A stretch of 10,503 bases of DNA from Bacteroidales bacterium (lineage in GTDB: Bacteria; Bacteroidota; Bacteroidia; Bacteroidales; JAAUTT01): NCBI GenBank assembly GCA_025350365.1, contig JANXXY010000461.1, positions 1 to 10,503 on the forward strand. Direction: 5' to 3'. The notes beneath the pieces were generated by a model, which saw only the letters and a program-made list of their open reading frames with translations, was not told where the DNA came from and made no database searches. Both the position numbers and the translations under genes were made by a program. This document shows positions 1 through 6,222 of the stretch, piece by piece. Positions within the stretch are counted from its first letter, which is position 1. Every line of letters starts with the position of its first letter.

Positions 1-867
1 TCAGGAATTGGCTGTTCTTCAAGATTTCCCTATTATGTAAACACTTATGGATTTCATGGTATTCACGGAAGAGCCTCAGCCATTGCTACCGGCGTTAAAC
101 TTGCAAATCCGGGACTTAGTGTTTGGATTGCCACAGGTGATGGCGATTCCATGGCCATTGGAGGTAACCATTTCATTCACTTGATTCGACGTAATGTGGA
201 CGTAAATCTGTTGCTTTTCAATAATCAGATTTATGGATTAACCAAAGGACAATTCTCACCCACATCGCCTATAGGAACAGTTACGAAAACATCACCTCAG
301 GGAACCATTGAGCATCCATTTAACCCTGGTGAACTGGTTATAGGATCGCAGGGAACATTTTTTGCCAGAGTGATTGACAGTAACCAGAAGATGATGACGG
401 AGGTAATGTTCGAAGCCGCCCGTCATGATGGCACTTCGGTAATAGAAATACTTCAAAATTGCATTATTTTTGCAGACAAAACACATGCACAGATCACTTC
501 AAAAGAATTCCGGGACGACCGGCAGTTGCATCTCGAACATGGTAAACCAATGCTTTTTGGCAAAGAGAGGGAAAAAGGAATTCGTTTGAATGGCACACAG
601 CTCGAAGTAGTTAATGTTGGAAAAGGCGGCATCACTGAAAAAGATGTTCTTGTACACGACCAGTATAGCGTTGACCCCGGTATTCATTTGATGCTTGCAA
701 AAATGTCGTATCCCGATTTACCGGTGGCTCTTGGTGTGATAAGATCAGCGCGTTTTTCAACATTCGATGATCAGGTTGAAGAGCAAATACGTGTAGCAAA
801 GGCTCATGCTAAAATCCGAAACGTCGACGACCTTCTTAATTCGGGTGACACATTTATAGTAGAATAA
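1..867 (+). CDS. korB: 2-oxoglutarate:ferredoxin oxidoreductase, beta subunit (5' truncated)
   Basis: This is the TPP-binding beta subunit of the enzyme that converts 2-oxoglutarate, CoA and oxidised ferredoxin to succinyl-CoA, CO2 and reduced ferredoxin in the cytoplasm. The reading frame is open from base 1, so the start lies outside the window; 288 residues are visible against a usual length near 340. An early GIGCSSR stretch and the GFHGIHGRA block are typical of KorB. The TPP/Mg motif is clear: GDGD at visible residues 46-49 and the paired Asn at 74-75, followed by IYGLTKGQFSPTS, which is characteristic of the 2-oxoglutarate rather than the pyruvate enzyme. The C-terminus looks complete and ends in TAA. 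The alpha subunit korA is expected just upstream, outside the window. An internal ATG at 151 is not the true start because conserved sequence continues upstream of it. A related 2-oxoacid specificity cannot be fully excluded. Confidence 0.92.
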   Translation, partial: SGIGCSSRFPYYVNTYGFHGIHGRASAIATGVKLANPGLSVWIATGDGDSMAIGGNHFIHLIRRNVDVNLLLFNNQIYGLTKGQFSPTSPIGTVTKTSPQGTIEHPFNPGELVIGSQGTFFARVIDSNQKMMTEVMFEAARHDGTSVIEILQNCIIFADKTHAQITSKEFRDDRQLHLEHGKPMLFGKEREKGIRLNGTQLEVVNVGKGGITEKDVLVHDQYSVDPGIHLMLAKMSYPDLPVALGVIRSARFSTFDDQVEEQIRVAKAHAKIRNVDDLLNSGDTFIVE

Positions 868-899
868 AAAAATGACTACTGACAGACTAAAACAATAAG

Positions 900-1034
900 A
901 TTCTTCACTTCGCTCTGAATGACAAACGTTTATGTTAGTTTTTAGTCGGAGGGGGAGGTTTGCTGCTTTGCCGCAAACCTCTTCCTCCGACTAACCATCA
1001 ATAGCTGATTGTTATTTCGAACGAAGTGAGAAAT
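900..1034. repeat. Composite palindromic (REP/MITE-like) element
   Basis: Two nested inverted repeats are visible. The inner one pairs 942-962 with 974-994: 21 bp with two mismatches, both of which become G-U pairs in RNA, closed by an 11-nt loop that can itself pair further. The outer one is imperfect: 900-925 is related to the reverse complement of 1009-1034, sharing the core CGAAGTGA and the flanking TTGT and AAT blocks. No ORF lies inside. Short palindromic units with a core like CGAAGTGAGAAAT are, as I recall, common between genes in Bacteroidota; that is memory, not a search. The inner stem could also stop or stabilise the korB transcript, but no T-tract follows it. Confidence 0.65.
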
Positions 1035-1137
1035 AACAAAGTCAAATTGTTTCCCGGTTACTACTGTAAAAAAATATACATTACTTTACACCTAATAATA
1101 TTCAATACTTCGTTAAATTTATAAATGAGATAATTTA

Positions 1138-1172
1138 AAAATAATTGGCTAGTAATTAGTTACAATTATTTT
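1138..1172. repeat. AT-rich inverted repeat, possible weak terminator
   Basis: The 10-nt arms AAAATAATTG (1138-1147) and CAATTATTTT (1163-1172) are perfectly complementary, and the 15-nt interval can form a further 3-bp stem. A T-rich run (CATTTTTT) follows on the + strand. It could act as a weak terminator far downstream of korB, but the stem has almost no GC pairs and such repeats occur by chance in AT-rich DNA. Confidence 0.3.
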
Positions 1173-1211
1173 CATTTTTTGGCGAGGGAATTTTAGCTTT
1201 TACAAATCCAG

Positions 1212-1237
1212 CACCCCTCTCTGGTTGGAGAAGGGTG
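1212..1237. repeat. Short GC-richer hairpin
   Basis: CACCCCTCTC at 1212-1221 pairs with GAGAAGGGTG at 1228-1237, with one C/A mismatch and a 6-nt loop. It stands out in AT-rich surroundings. Similar CCCTCTC...GAGAGGG palindromes are, from memory, frequent between genes in this phylum. It is probably a small dispersed repeat; no T-tract follows, so a terminator is unlikely. Confidence 0.45.
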
Positions 1238-1319
1238 TGAGGTCATTATAGGGATTCGCGAATGATCCAGGCTAAGCCAATCTTTTAATCGCACAAAGTA
1301 GAATTAAGTGTTTTAAATG

Positions 1320-1327
1320 TATCTTTG
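1320..1327 (+). promoter_or_regulatory. Candidate -7 box for the glycosyltransferase gene
   Basis: TATCTTTG matches the Bacteroidota -7 consensus TAnnTTTG exactly and lies 52 bp before the ATG at 1380. I see no good TTTG -33 box at the usual spacing, so this is a weak prediction. A near match (GATATTTG, 1337-1344) lies closer to the gene. Confidence 0.35.
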
Positions 1328-1379
1328 AAAACCGACTGATATTTGGAATATTCTCAAAATTTCGCCCATCAATAAACGT

Positions 1380-3011
1380 ATGAAGCTTTCGGTTATTATT
1401 GTAAACTATAATGTAAAGTTTTTTCTGGAGCAATGTCTGTTTTCGGTTTTAAAAGCACTTCAGAATATTAAAGGAGAAATTATTGTTATAGACAACTGTT
1501 CAGTGGATGGGTCCGAAGTGATGATACGAAATAAGTTTCCGCAGGTGAAACTTATTGTAAATCATCAGAATGTTGGTTTTGCACGAGCCAATAATCAGGC
1601 ACTTAAAATTACCACAGGCGAATATGTGTTACTCTTAAATCCCGATACGGTTTTGGAGGAATCCACGTTTGCACGTTGTATTGAGTTTATGGACGAGCAT
1701 CAGGATGCCGGAGCTCTTGGTCCTAAAATGATTGACGGGAAGGGCAATTTTCTTCCAGAATCGAAACGCGGACTTCCAACTCCAACAGTTGCTTTTTATA
1801 AAATTTTCGGACTTACCAGGCTTTTTCCTCATTCAGCAACCTTTGCAAAATATTACCTGGGTAATACGAGTATTGATGAAACCCAGATAGTGGAAATTCT
1901 TACCGGGGCTTTTATGTTCTTGCGGCGCAGCACAATAGAAAATATCGGCTATTTGGATGAATCATTCTTTATGTTTGGGGAGGATATTGATTATTCGCAT
2001 CGTATTGTGTTGTCCGGATCAAAAAACTACTATTTCCCGGCAGTTTCTATTATTCATTATAAAGGCGAAAGTACCAAAAAAGGTAGTCTTAACTATGTAA
2101 TGATATTTTATGAGGCGATGCGCGTGTTTGTTAATAAGTACTTTACCGGAGGACTAACCCGTTTATTTACATTATTAATTTATGGAGCAATTTATTTCAG
2201 GGCAGCTCTTTCGCTTTTAAAACGATCGTTTTCACGCATCCTTACCGCTGTTCTAGATGGTATGCTTATGTATGCCACATTTTATCTTGTTTCGTTATTG
2301 TGGGAAAGGTTCTATTTTAATAACCCCAATTATTATCCCGAGGTATTCCAATCATTGGTTATCCCTGTTTATGTTTCAATTTTAGTTATCACAAGCTGGA
2401 TAACAGGAGGATATAGGATTCCCTTTAGCCTGAAAAAAGCTGCAAAAGGAATAGTTGCAGGTGCAGTTATTATTCTTGTGGTATATGCTTTACTCCCACA
2501 TCAATTCAGGTTTTCAAGAGCGGTTATCGTGTTTGGTGTAGTTTTTTCGGCGGCAATATCATTATTAACTAAGTATACATTAAGTTTAACCGGATCGAGA
2601 GAATTTTCATTGGATACTGATCGAAGAAGACATGTTGCCATTATTGGTTTGGTTGATGAATGTAAACGTGTTCAAAACTTGCTTCGGCTTTCTGGTGTCG
2701 AAACTTCGAATGTGGTAAATGTTTATTCTGGTGAAGAAATTTCGTCTGAATTTTATCTTGGTAGTTTGTCTCAACTTACTGAAATAATTGCTGTGTATAA
2801 GATAGATGAGATCATCTTTTGCGCAAGGGATGTTAGTTCATCCGAAATAATTAGGAATATGACAGCGCTTAGTCAAATGAAGGTTAATTTTAAAATAGCA
2901 TCTCCTGACAGTGAGTCGGTTATTGGTAGTAATTCGTCGAATACTTCTGGCGATTTGTATGTGATTAAGGTTGATCATAAAATAGGTAAAGGGTTAAAAA
3001 CTCATTTTTGA
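1380..3011 (+). CDS. Family 2 glycosyltransferase fused to a membrane and Rossmann-like C-terminal half
   Basis: The protein has 543 residues. Residues 1-255 are a GT-A fold family 2 glycosyltransferase of the WbbL/rhamnosyltransferase type. It opens with LSVIIVNYN, has VIDNCSVDGS at 36-45, the nucleotide-sugar/metal site LLLNPDT at 84-90, and the GEDIDYSHR acceptor/base motif at 200-208. It probably moves a sugar from a nucleotide donor to a lipid-linked or cell-surface glycan at the cytoplasmic face. Hydrophobic segments follow at about 259-279, 286-308, 323-342, 356-372 and 380-400. Residues 417-543 look like a small alpha/beta domain beginning VAIIGLVDE. Several membrane helices followed by a Rossmann-like domain resembles the N-terminal half of WcaJ/WbaP sugar-phosphate transferases, but the catalytic transferase domain is absent. 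Sugar and acceptor are unknown. The next gene starts 53 bp downstream and is probably co-transcribed. The glycosyltransferase call is firm; the C-terminal assignment is inference. Confidence 0.88.
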   Translation: MKLSVIIVNYNVKFFLEQCLFSVLKALQNIKGEIIVIDNCSVDGSEVMIRNKFPQVKLIVNHQNVGFARANNQALKITTGEYVLLLNPDTVLEESTFARCIEFMDEHQDAGALGPKMIDGKGNFLPESKRGLPTPTVAFYKIFGLTRLFPHSATFAKYYLGNTSIDETQIVEILTGAFMFLRRSTIENIGYLDESFFMFGEDIDYSHRIVLSGSKNYYFPAVSIIHYKGESTKKGSLNYVMIFYEAMRVFVNKYFTGGLTRLFTLLIYGAIYFRAALSLLKRSFSRILTAVLDGMLMYATFYLVSLLWERFYFNNPNYYPEVFQSLVIPVYVSILVITSWITGGYRIPFSLKKAAKGIVAGAVIILVVYALLPHQFRFSRAVIVFGVVFSAAISLLTKYTLSLTGSREFSLDTDRRRHVAIIGLVDECKRVQNLLRLSGVETSNVVNVYSGEEISSEFYLGSLSQLTEIIAVYKIDEIIFCARDVSSSEIIRNMTALSQMKVNFKIASPDSESVIGSNSSNTSGDLYVIKVDHKIGKGLKTHF

Positions 3012-3064
3012 CAAACTTATACCGGTTTTTATTGTTAAATCTACCGTAAATGAAATTATAACTA

Positions 3065-4381
3065 ATGATTATTGAAGTTCGACTGCCTGCAATGGGCGAA
3101 GGAATAACTGACGCAAGATTAAGCCGCTGGTTGGTTAAGCCCGGAGATTATGTTAAAAAGGATGCCCCTTTGTTAGAAATTTCCACCGATAAGGTGGATT
3201 CGGAAATTGTTGCTCCATCAGATGGTTATGTACAAAAATTGCTTTTTAAAGAGGACGATTTGCCTAAAATAGGTGAATTGCTGGTTATTTTAACATCAGA
3301 GCAAAATGAAGTATTTGAAATAAATAACCAGAAACAATTGTTAAGACCTACTCCTGATTTTAAACCAATTTCCGGCAGGGGAATTCCAGGAAAGCTTCAA
3401 AAAGATGAACCATTTACAGAAAAAAAGAATATTTCGTACAGGTACATTTCGCCCTTTATCAGGACTATTGCTATTCAGGAAAATATTACTGTTGACGAGC
3501 TCGAATCGATACCCGGCACTGGCCTTGATAAGAGAATTACCAAAGATGATATTTTTCTGTTTTTGGAGGAGAGGTCGGTAGAAGAAATCCATTCAACCAT
3601 TATAACTTCAAATTCGGTTAAACAGGAAACTAAAGCAGTTTTGCCTATCGAACTTTTGAAAGAACCCAGAGAAGATATTGAATATCAAGAATTGAGTCGG
3701 ATGCGGAAGATGATTGCTGCAAATATGATTCGTTCAAAAAACACTTCACCTCACGTTTCATCCTTTGTTGAAGTAAATGTTACTAAGCTTGTAAGGTGGA
3801 GAAATAAAGTAAAACAACGATTTGGTGAACAATATAAAGAAAACCTTACGTTTCTTCCCTTGTTTATTGAGGCTGTGATTAATGCATTGAAAAATTTTCC
3901 TACAATAAATGCTTCTTTGGAAGGCGATTTTTTGGTGATAAAGAAGAACATCAACATAGGCATTGCAACTGCATTGGCTGATGGAAACCTCATAGTGCCA
4001 GTTATTAGCAAAGCCGATATGCTCGATTTGTCAGGTTTGGTAAAACAAATGAACGATCTTACAAATAGGGCTAGAGAATCGGCATTGTTGCTTTCGGAAA
4101 TTCAAGGAGGCACTTTTACCATCACAAATGTTGGTTCAGTAGGTAATACAGGCGGGACACCCATTATTAGGCAACCCGAGTTGGCCATACTCGCAATAGG
4201 AAGTATCAACAAAAAACCTGTGGCCGTTAAAAACGGAGAACAATATGGTATTGCTGTTGCTGACGTGGTTGAATTATGGCTTTCATACGATCATCGGATT
4301 ATTGATGGTGCTTTGGGAGGATCATTTCTAAAACACATTGCCGAATATCTTGAGGATTTTGATGATACACGATCGGTTTAG
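3065..4381 (+). CDS. 2-oxoacid dehydrogenase complex E2, dihydrolipoamide acyltransferase
   Basis: This is the acyltransferase core of a pyruvate- or branched-chain-type 2-oxoacid dehydrogenase complex. It moves the acyl group from lipoyl-lysine to CoA in the cytoplasm. All three E2 domains are present in 438 residues. The lipoyl domain spans about 2-77 with the lipoylated Lys43 in STDKVDS. The E1/E3-binding domain is at about 127-168 (YISPFIRTIA...RITKDDI). The catalytic domain runs from about 205 to 432, with FTITNVGSVGN and the active-site DHRIIDG motif (His410, Asp414). There is one lipoyl domain and normal linkers. The ATG at 3065 puts the lipoyl domain at the very N-terminus, as usual. 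No E1 or E3 gene is adjacent: the neighbours are a glycosyltransferase and envelope proteins. Sequence alone does not let me choose between acetyl, branched-chain acyl and succinyl substrates, so no symbol is given. A succinyl role is less likely given korB nearby. Confidence 0.93.
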   Translation: MIIEVRLPAMGEGITDARLSRWLVKPGDYVKKDAPLLEISTDKVDSEIVAPSDGYVQKLLFKEDDLPKIGELLVILTSEQNEVFEINNQKQLLRPTPDFKPISGRGIPGKLQKDEPFTEKKNISYRYISPFIRTIAIQENITVDELESIPGTGLDKRITKDDIFLFLEERSVEEIHSTIITSNSVKQETKAVLPIELLKEPREDIEYQELSRMRKMIAANMIRSKNTSPHVSSFVEVNVTKLVRWRNKVKQRFGEQYKENLTFLPLFIEAVINALKNFPTINASLEGDFLVIKKNINIGIATALADGNLIVPVISKADMLDLSGLVKQMNDLTNRARESALLLSEIQGGTFTITNVGSVGNTGGTPIIRQPELAILAIGSINKKPVAVKNGEQYGIAVADVVELWLSYDHRIIDGALGGSFLKHIAEYLEDFDDTRSV

Positions 4382-4394
4382 ATAAAAAAACCAC

Positions 4395-4402
4395 TATATT
4401 TA
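4395..4402 (+). promoter_or_regulatory. Possible -7 box upstream of the first TPR/PD40 gene
   Basis: TATATTTA matches TAnnTTTG at seven of eight positions and lies 73 bp before the preferred ATG at 4476, just after the E2 stop codon. No well-spaced -33 box is visible. If real, transcription would start near 4409 and the palindrome at 4449-4465 would lie in the leader. Confidence 0.25.
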
Positions 4403-4448
4403 CATCGTCACACCTAATCTATTACCTATTTTGGCGGCAATTAATTAT

Positions 4449-4465
4449 AGAGAACAAGGTTCTCT
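4449..4465. promoter_or_regulatory. Perfect palindrome in the leader, 10 bp before the ATG
   Basis: AGAGAAC (4449-4455) and GTTCTCT (4459-4465) are perfect inverted arms around the spacer AAG. The site ends 10 bp before the ATG at 4476, so it could be a dimeric regulator site or an mRNA hairpin covering the ribosome-binding region. A 3-nt loop is tight for RNA, though possible. There is no second copy before the other two paralogues. Confidence 0.4.
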
Positions 4466-4475
4466 TTGGTTATTT

Positions 4476-6182
4476 ATGAATATTAATTTATTCAACAAAT
4501 TCATTTTCTTCACTTTTGTTTTGAGTACTTGTTTTAAGTTAGTTTCAGCTCAGGAAAATATAAAAAGTAGAGATTTATTTCTTGAGGCGGAATCATATTT
4601 TCTATATGAAGAATACTCCGAAGCCCTGCCGATTTATATCAAACTAAAAGATCAATTTCCTAACAATTTTAATATTGATTTTAAGATAGGTCGGTGTTAT
4701 ATATATCTTCCTTATGAAAAACAGCGTGCACCTGATTATCTTGAACGAGCTTCAAAGCATATTTCTCTTGCATACAAAGAAGGCAACTATAAGGAAATCA
4801 ACACTCCTATTGATGTTCTTTTTTACCTTGGTGATGCATATCGTGTAAACAATCAGCTTGAAAAAGCAATTAAATCGTACCAAAGTTTTAAGGCGCAATC
4901 AAACAACAAAGTTTATGATCTGAATTTAGTTGACGATCAGATAAAGGCATGCCATCGTGGAATTGAAATAGAAAAAACTCCCATTGATATATCCGAGTCA
5001 AATTTAGGCGAAGTGATTAATACACCGTTTTCAGAAACCAATCCCGTAGTTTCCGAAAATGAAACCATGTTGGTATATGCTTCAAAATTGCCATTCTATG
5101 AGGCCGTTTATTATTCCAAAAAGGAATTAGGAAAATGGACCAAGCCCATTAATATGATTCCCGAACTTGGGGTAGATGGTGATTGCTATCCAACCAGCAT
5201 CTCGGCAGACGGAACAGAACTTTATATCTACCGATCCAACGAATTTAAAGGCGATATATTTGTTACTAACTTTAAGAATGGCAAGTGGTCTAAAATTAGA
5301 AAGTTAAACAATAATATTAATACCAAATACTGGGAATCTCATGCTTGTGTCTCACACGATGGAAAAACCCTGTATTTTACCAGTAATCGAAAAGGGGGGT
5401 TTGGTGGCCTTGATATTTACAAATCGACCCGATCCTCAGCTGATAATTGGGGCCCAGCGGTAAACCTGGGGTCTGTAATTAACTCCCCCTATAATGAAGA
5501 AACTCCATTTCTGTTATCAAATGGCAAACGTTTGTATTTTAGCTCGTTTGGTCATGAAACGATGGGAGGTTACGATGTTTTTTATTCCGATCAAAATTCG
5601 GATAATTCGTGGTCAACTCCGGTTAATTTGGGCTATCCAATAAACACATCTGATGATGATGTATTCTACAATCCGATACGCGATGGTTCCATTGCATACA
5701 TAGCCAAGTTTGACAAAGGTGGATTTGGAAAATACGACATCTATCGATACGAAATATTTTCGGATCAAAATCCCCGAAAATATCTGGTGAATGGTTCAGT
5801 TAGAATTCCCTCTTCAGATATTTCGAAAAACGCTGTAATGAAAATTCAACCTTCTCAGTTGATATCCGAAGTTTCCGAAAATAAAATTATTGCCCAAAAT
5901 AAAACGAATAACAGGGATAGTTTATATCAAAAAAGTAATAAAGCTGTATTTTCAGATTCGCTTAATAATAAAGGTGATACTGCTAAAATATCCAAAACAA
6001 AACTTCGGCTAAATTCCCCATTTCAGTCTGATACCAGTAAATTAATTTCACCTAATGATAAAGGCAAATCTTCCATATCAGCATTATCCTTTGTCTTGTT
6101 TTCGGGGTTAATTGGTGTTGTTTTCTTTGTTTTATTCATTATTATTAAACGTAAGAGGAATGATACGCAAAAGCGTACTTAA
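4476..6182 (+). CDS. Exported TPR and PD40 beta-propeller protein with C-terminal membrane anchor
   Basis: First of three paralogues; 568 residues from the ATG at 4476. That start is preferred over a TTG at 4431 because it places a clean signal peptide at the N-terminus (1-25, cleavage after LVSA, before QEN). Residues about 30-165 are TPR-like helical pairs (AESYFLYEEYSEALPIY, LGDAYRVNNQLEKAIKSY). About 180-430 is a propeller of PD40/WD40-like repeats with signatures such as DGKTLYFTSNRKGG, GGLDIYKS and GGYDVFYS. A Ser/Asn/Lys-rich linker follows at about 450-530. The C-terminus is one strong hydrophobic segment (534-557) followed by KRKRNDTQKRT. Signal peptide plus basic tail predicts a periplasmic body held in the inner membrane. 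The OmpA domain found in the other two is missing. The Cys in LSTC is not a good lipobox. A scaffold role in the envelope is inferred; no enzyme motif is visible. Confidence 0.88.
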   Translation: MNINLFNKFIFFTFVLSTCFKLVSAQENIKSRDLFLEAESYFLYEEYSEALPIYIKLKDQFPNNFNIDFKIGRCYIYLPYEKQRAPDYLERASKHISLAYKEGNYKEINTPIDVLFYLGDAYRVNNQLEKAIKSYQSFKAQSNNKVYDLNLVDDQIKACHRGIEIEKTPIDISESNLGEVINTPFSETNPVVSENETMLVYASKLPFYEAVYYSKKELGKWTKPINMIPELGVDGDCYPTSISADGTELYIYRSNEFKGDIFVTNFKNGKWSKIRKLNNNINTKYWESHACVSHDGKTLYFTSNRKGGFGGLDIYKSTRSSADNWGPAVNLGSVINSPYNEETPFLLSNGKRLYFSSFGHETMGGYDVFYSDQNSDNSWSTPVNLGYPINTSDDDVFYNPIRDGSIAYIAKFDKGGFGKYDIYRYEIFSDQNPRKYLVNGSVRIPSSDISKNAVMKIQPSQLISEVSENKIIAQNKTNNRDSLYQKSNKAVFSDSLNNKGDTAKISKTKLRLNSPFQSDTSKLISPNDKGKSSISALSFVLFSGLIGVVFFVLFIIIKRKRNDTQKRT

Positions 6183-6197
6183 AAATTCGTATTTTTA
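6164..6197 (+). terminator. Two small hairpins around the stop codon, possible attenuator
   Basis: TACGC-AAAA-GCGTA (6164-6177) is directly followed by an AT-only stem, TAAAAAT (6180-6186) with ATTTTTA (6191-6197), which includes the TAA stop of the first TPR/PD40 gene. Both stems are short and no long T-tract follows, so full termination is doubtful. Partial termination before the next gene, which starts at 6223, is possible. Confidence 0.2.
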
Positions 6198-6222
6198 CTC
6201 AAAGCCTAAAGACCAGTAATTT

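Larger units (their letters stand above)
868..1379. other. 512-bp intergenic region with several inverted repeats
   Basis: I see no convincing gene in this gap. It holds a composite palindromic element at 900-1034, an AT-rich inverted repeat at 1138-1172, a short hairpin at 1212-1237 and a 10-bp palindrome ATTCGCGAAT at 1254-1263. The part nearest the glycosyltransferase carries a candidate -7 box at 1320-1327. The GC-richer palindromes stand out from the AT-rich surroundings, as expected if this gap has collected small repeat elements. It also separates the korB transcript from the next genes. Confidence 0.7.

Noticed and set aside
4431..4475. TTG-initiated 15-residue N-terminal extension of the first TPR/PD40 protein
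   Set aside because: It would bury the signal peptide behind a charged leader and would include the palindrome at 4449-4465. The ATG at 4476 gives a standard signal peptide like those of the two paralogues.
4518..4535. Lipobox (LSTC) in the signal peptide of the first paralogue
   Set aside because: Thr just before the Cys is not usual for signal peptidase II, and a good signal peptidase I site (LVSA) follows six residues after the Cys.
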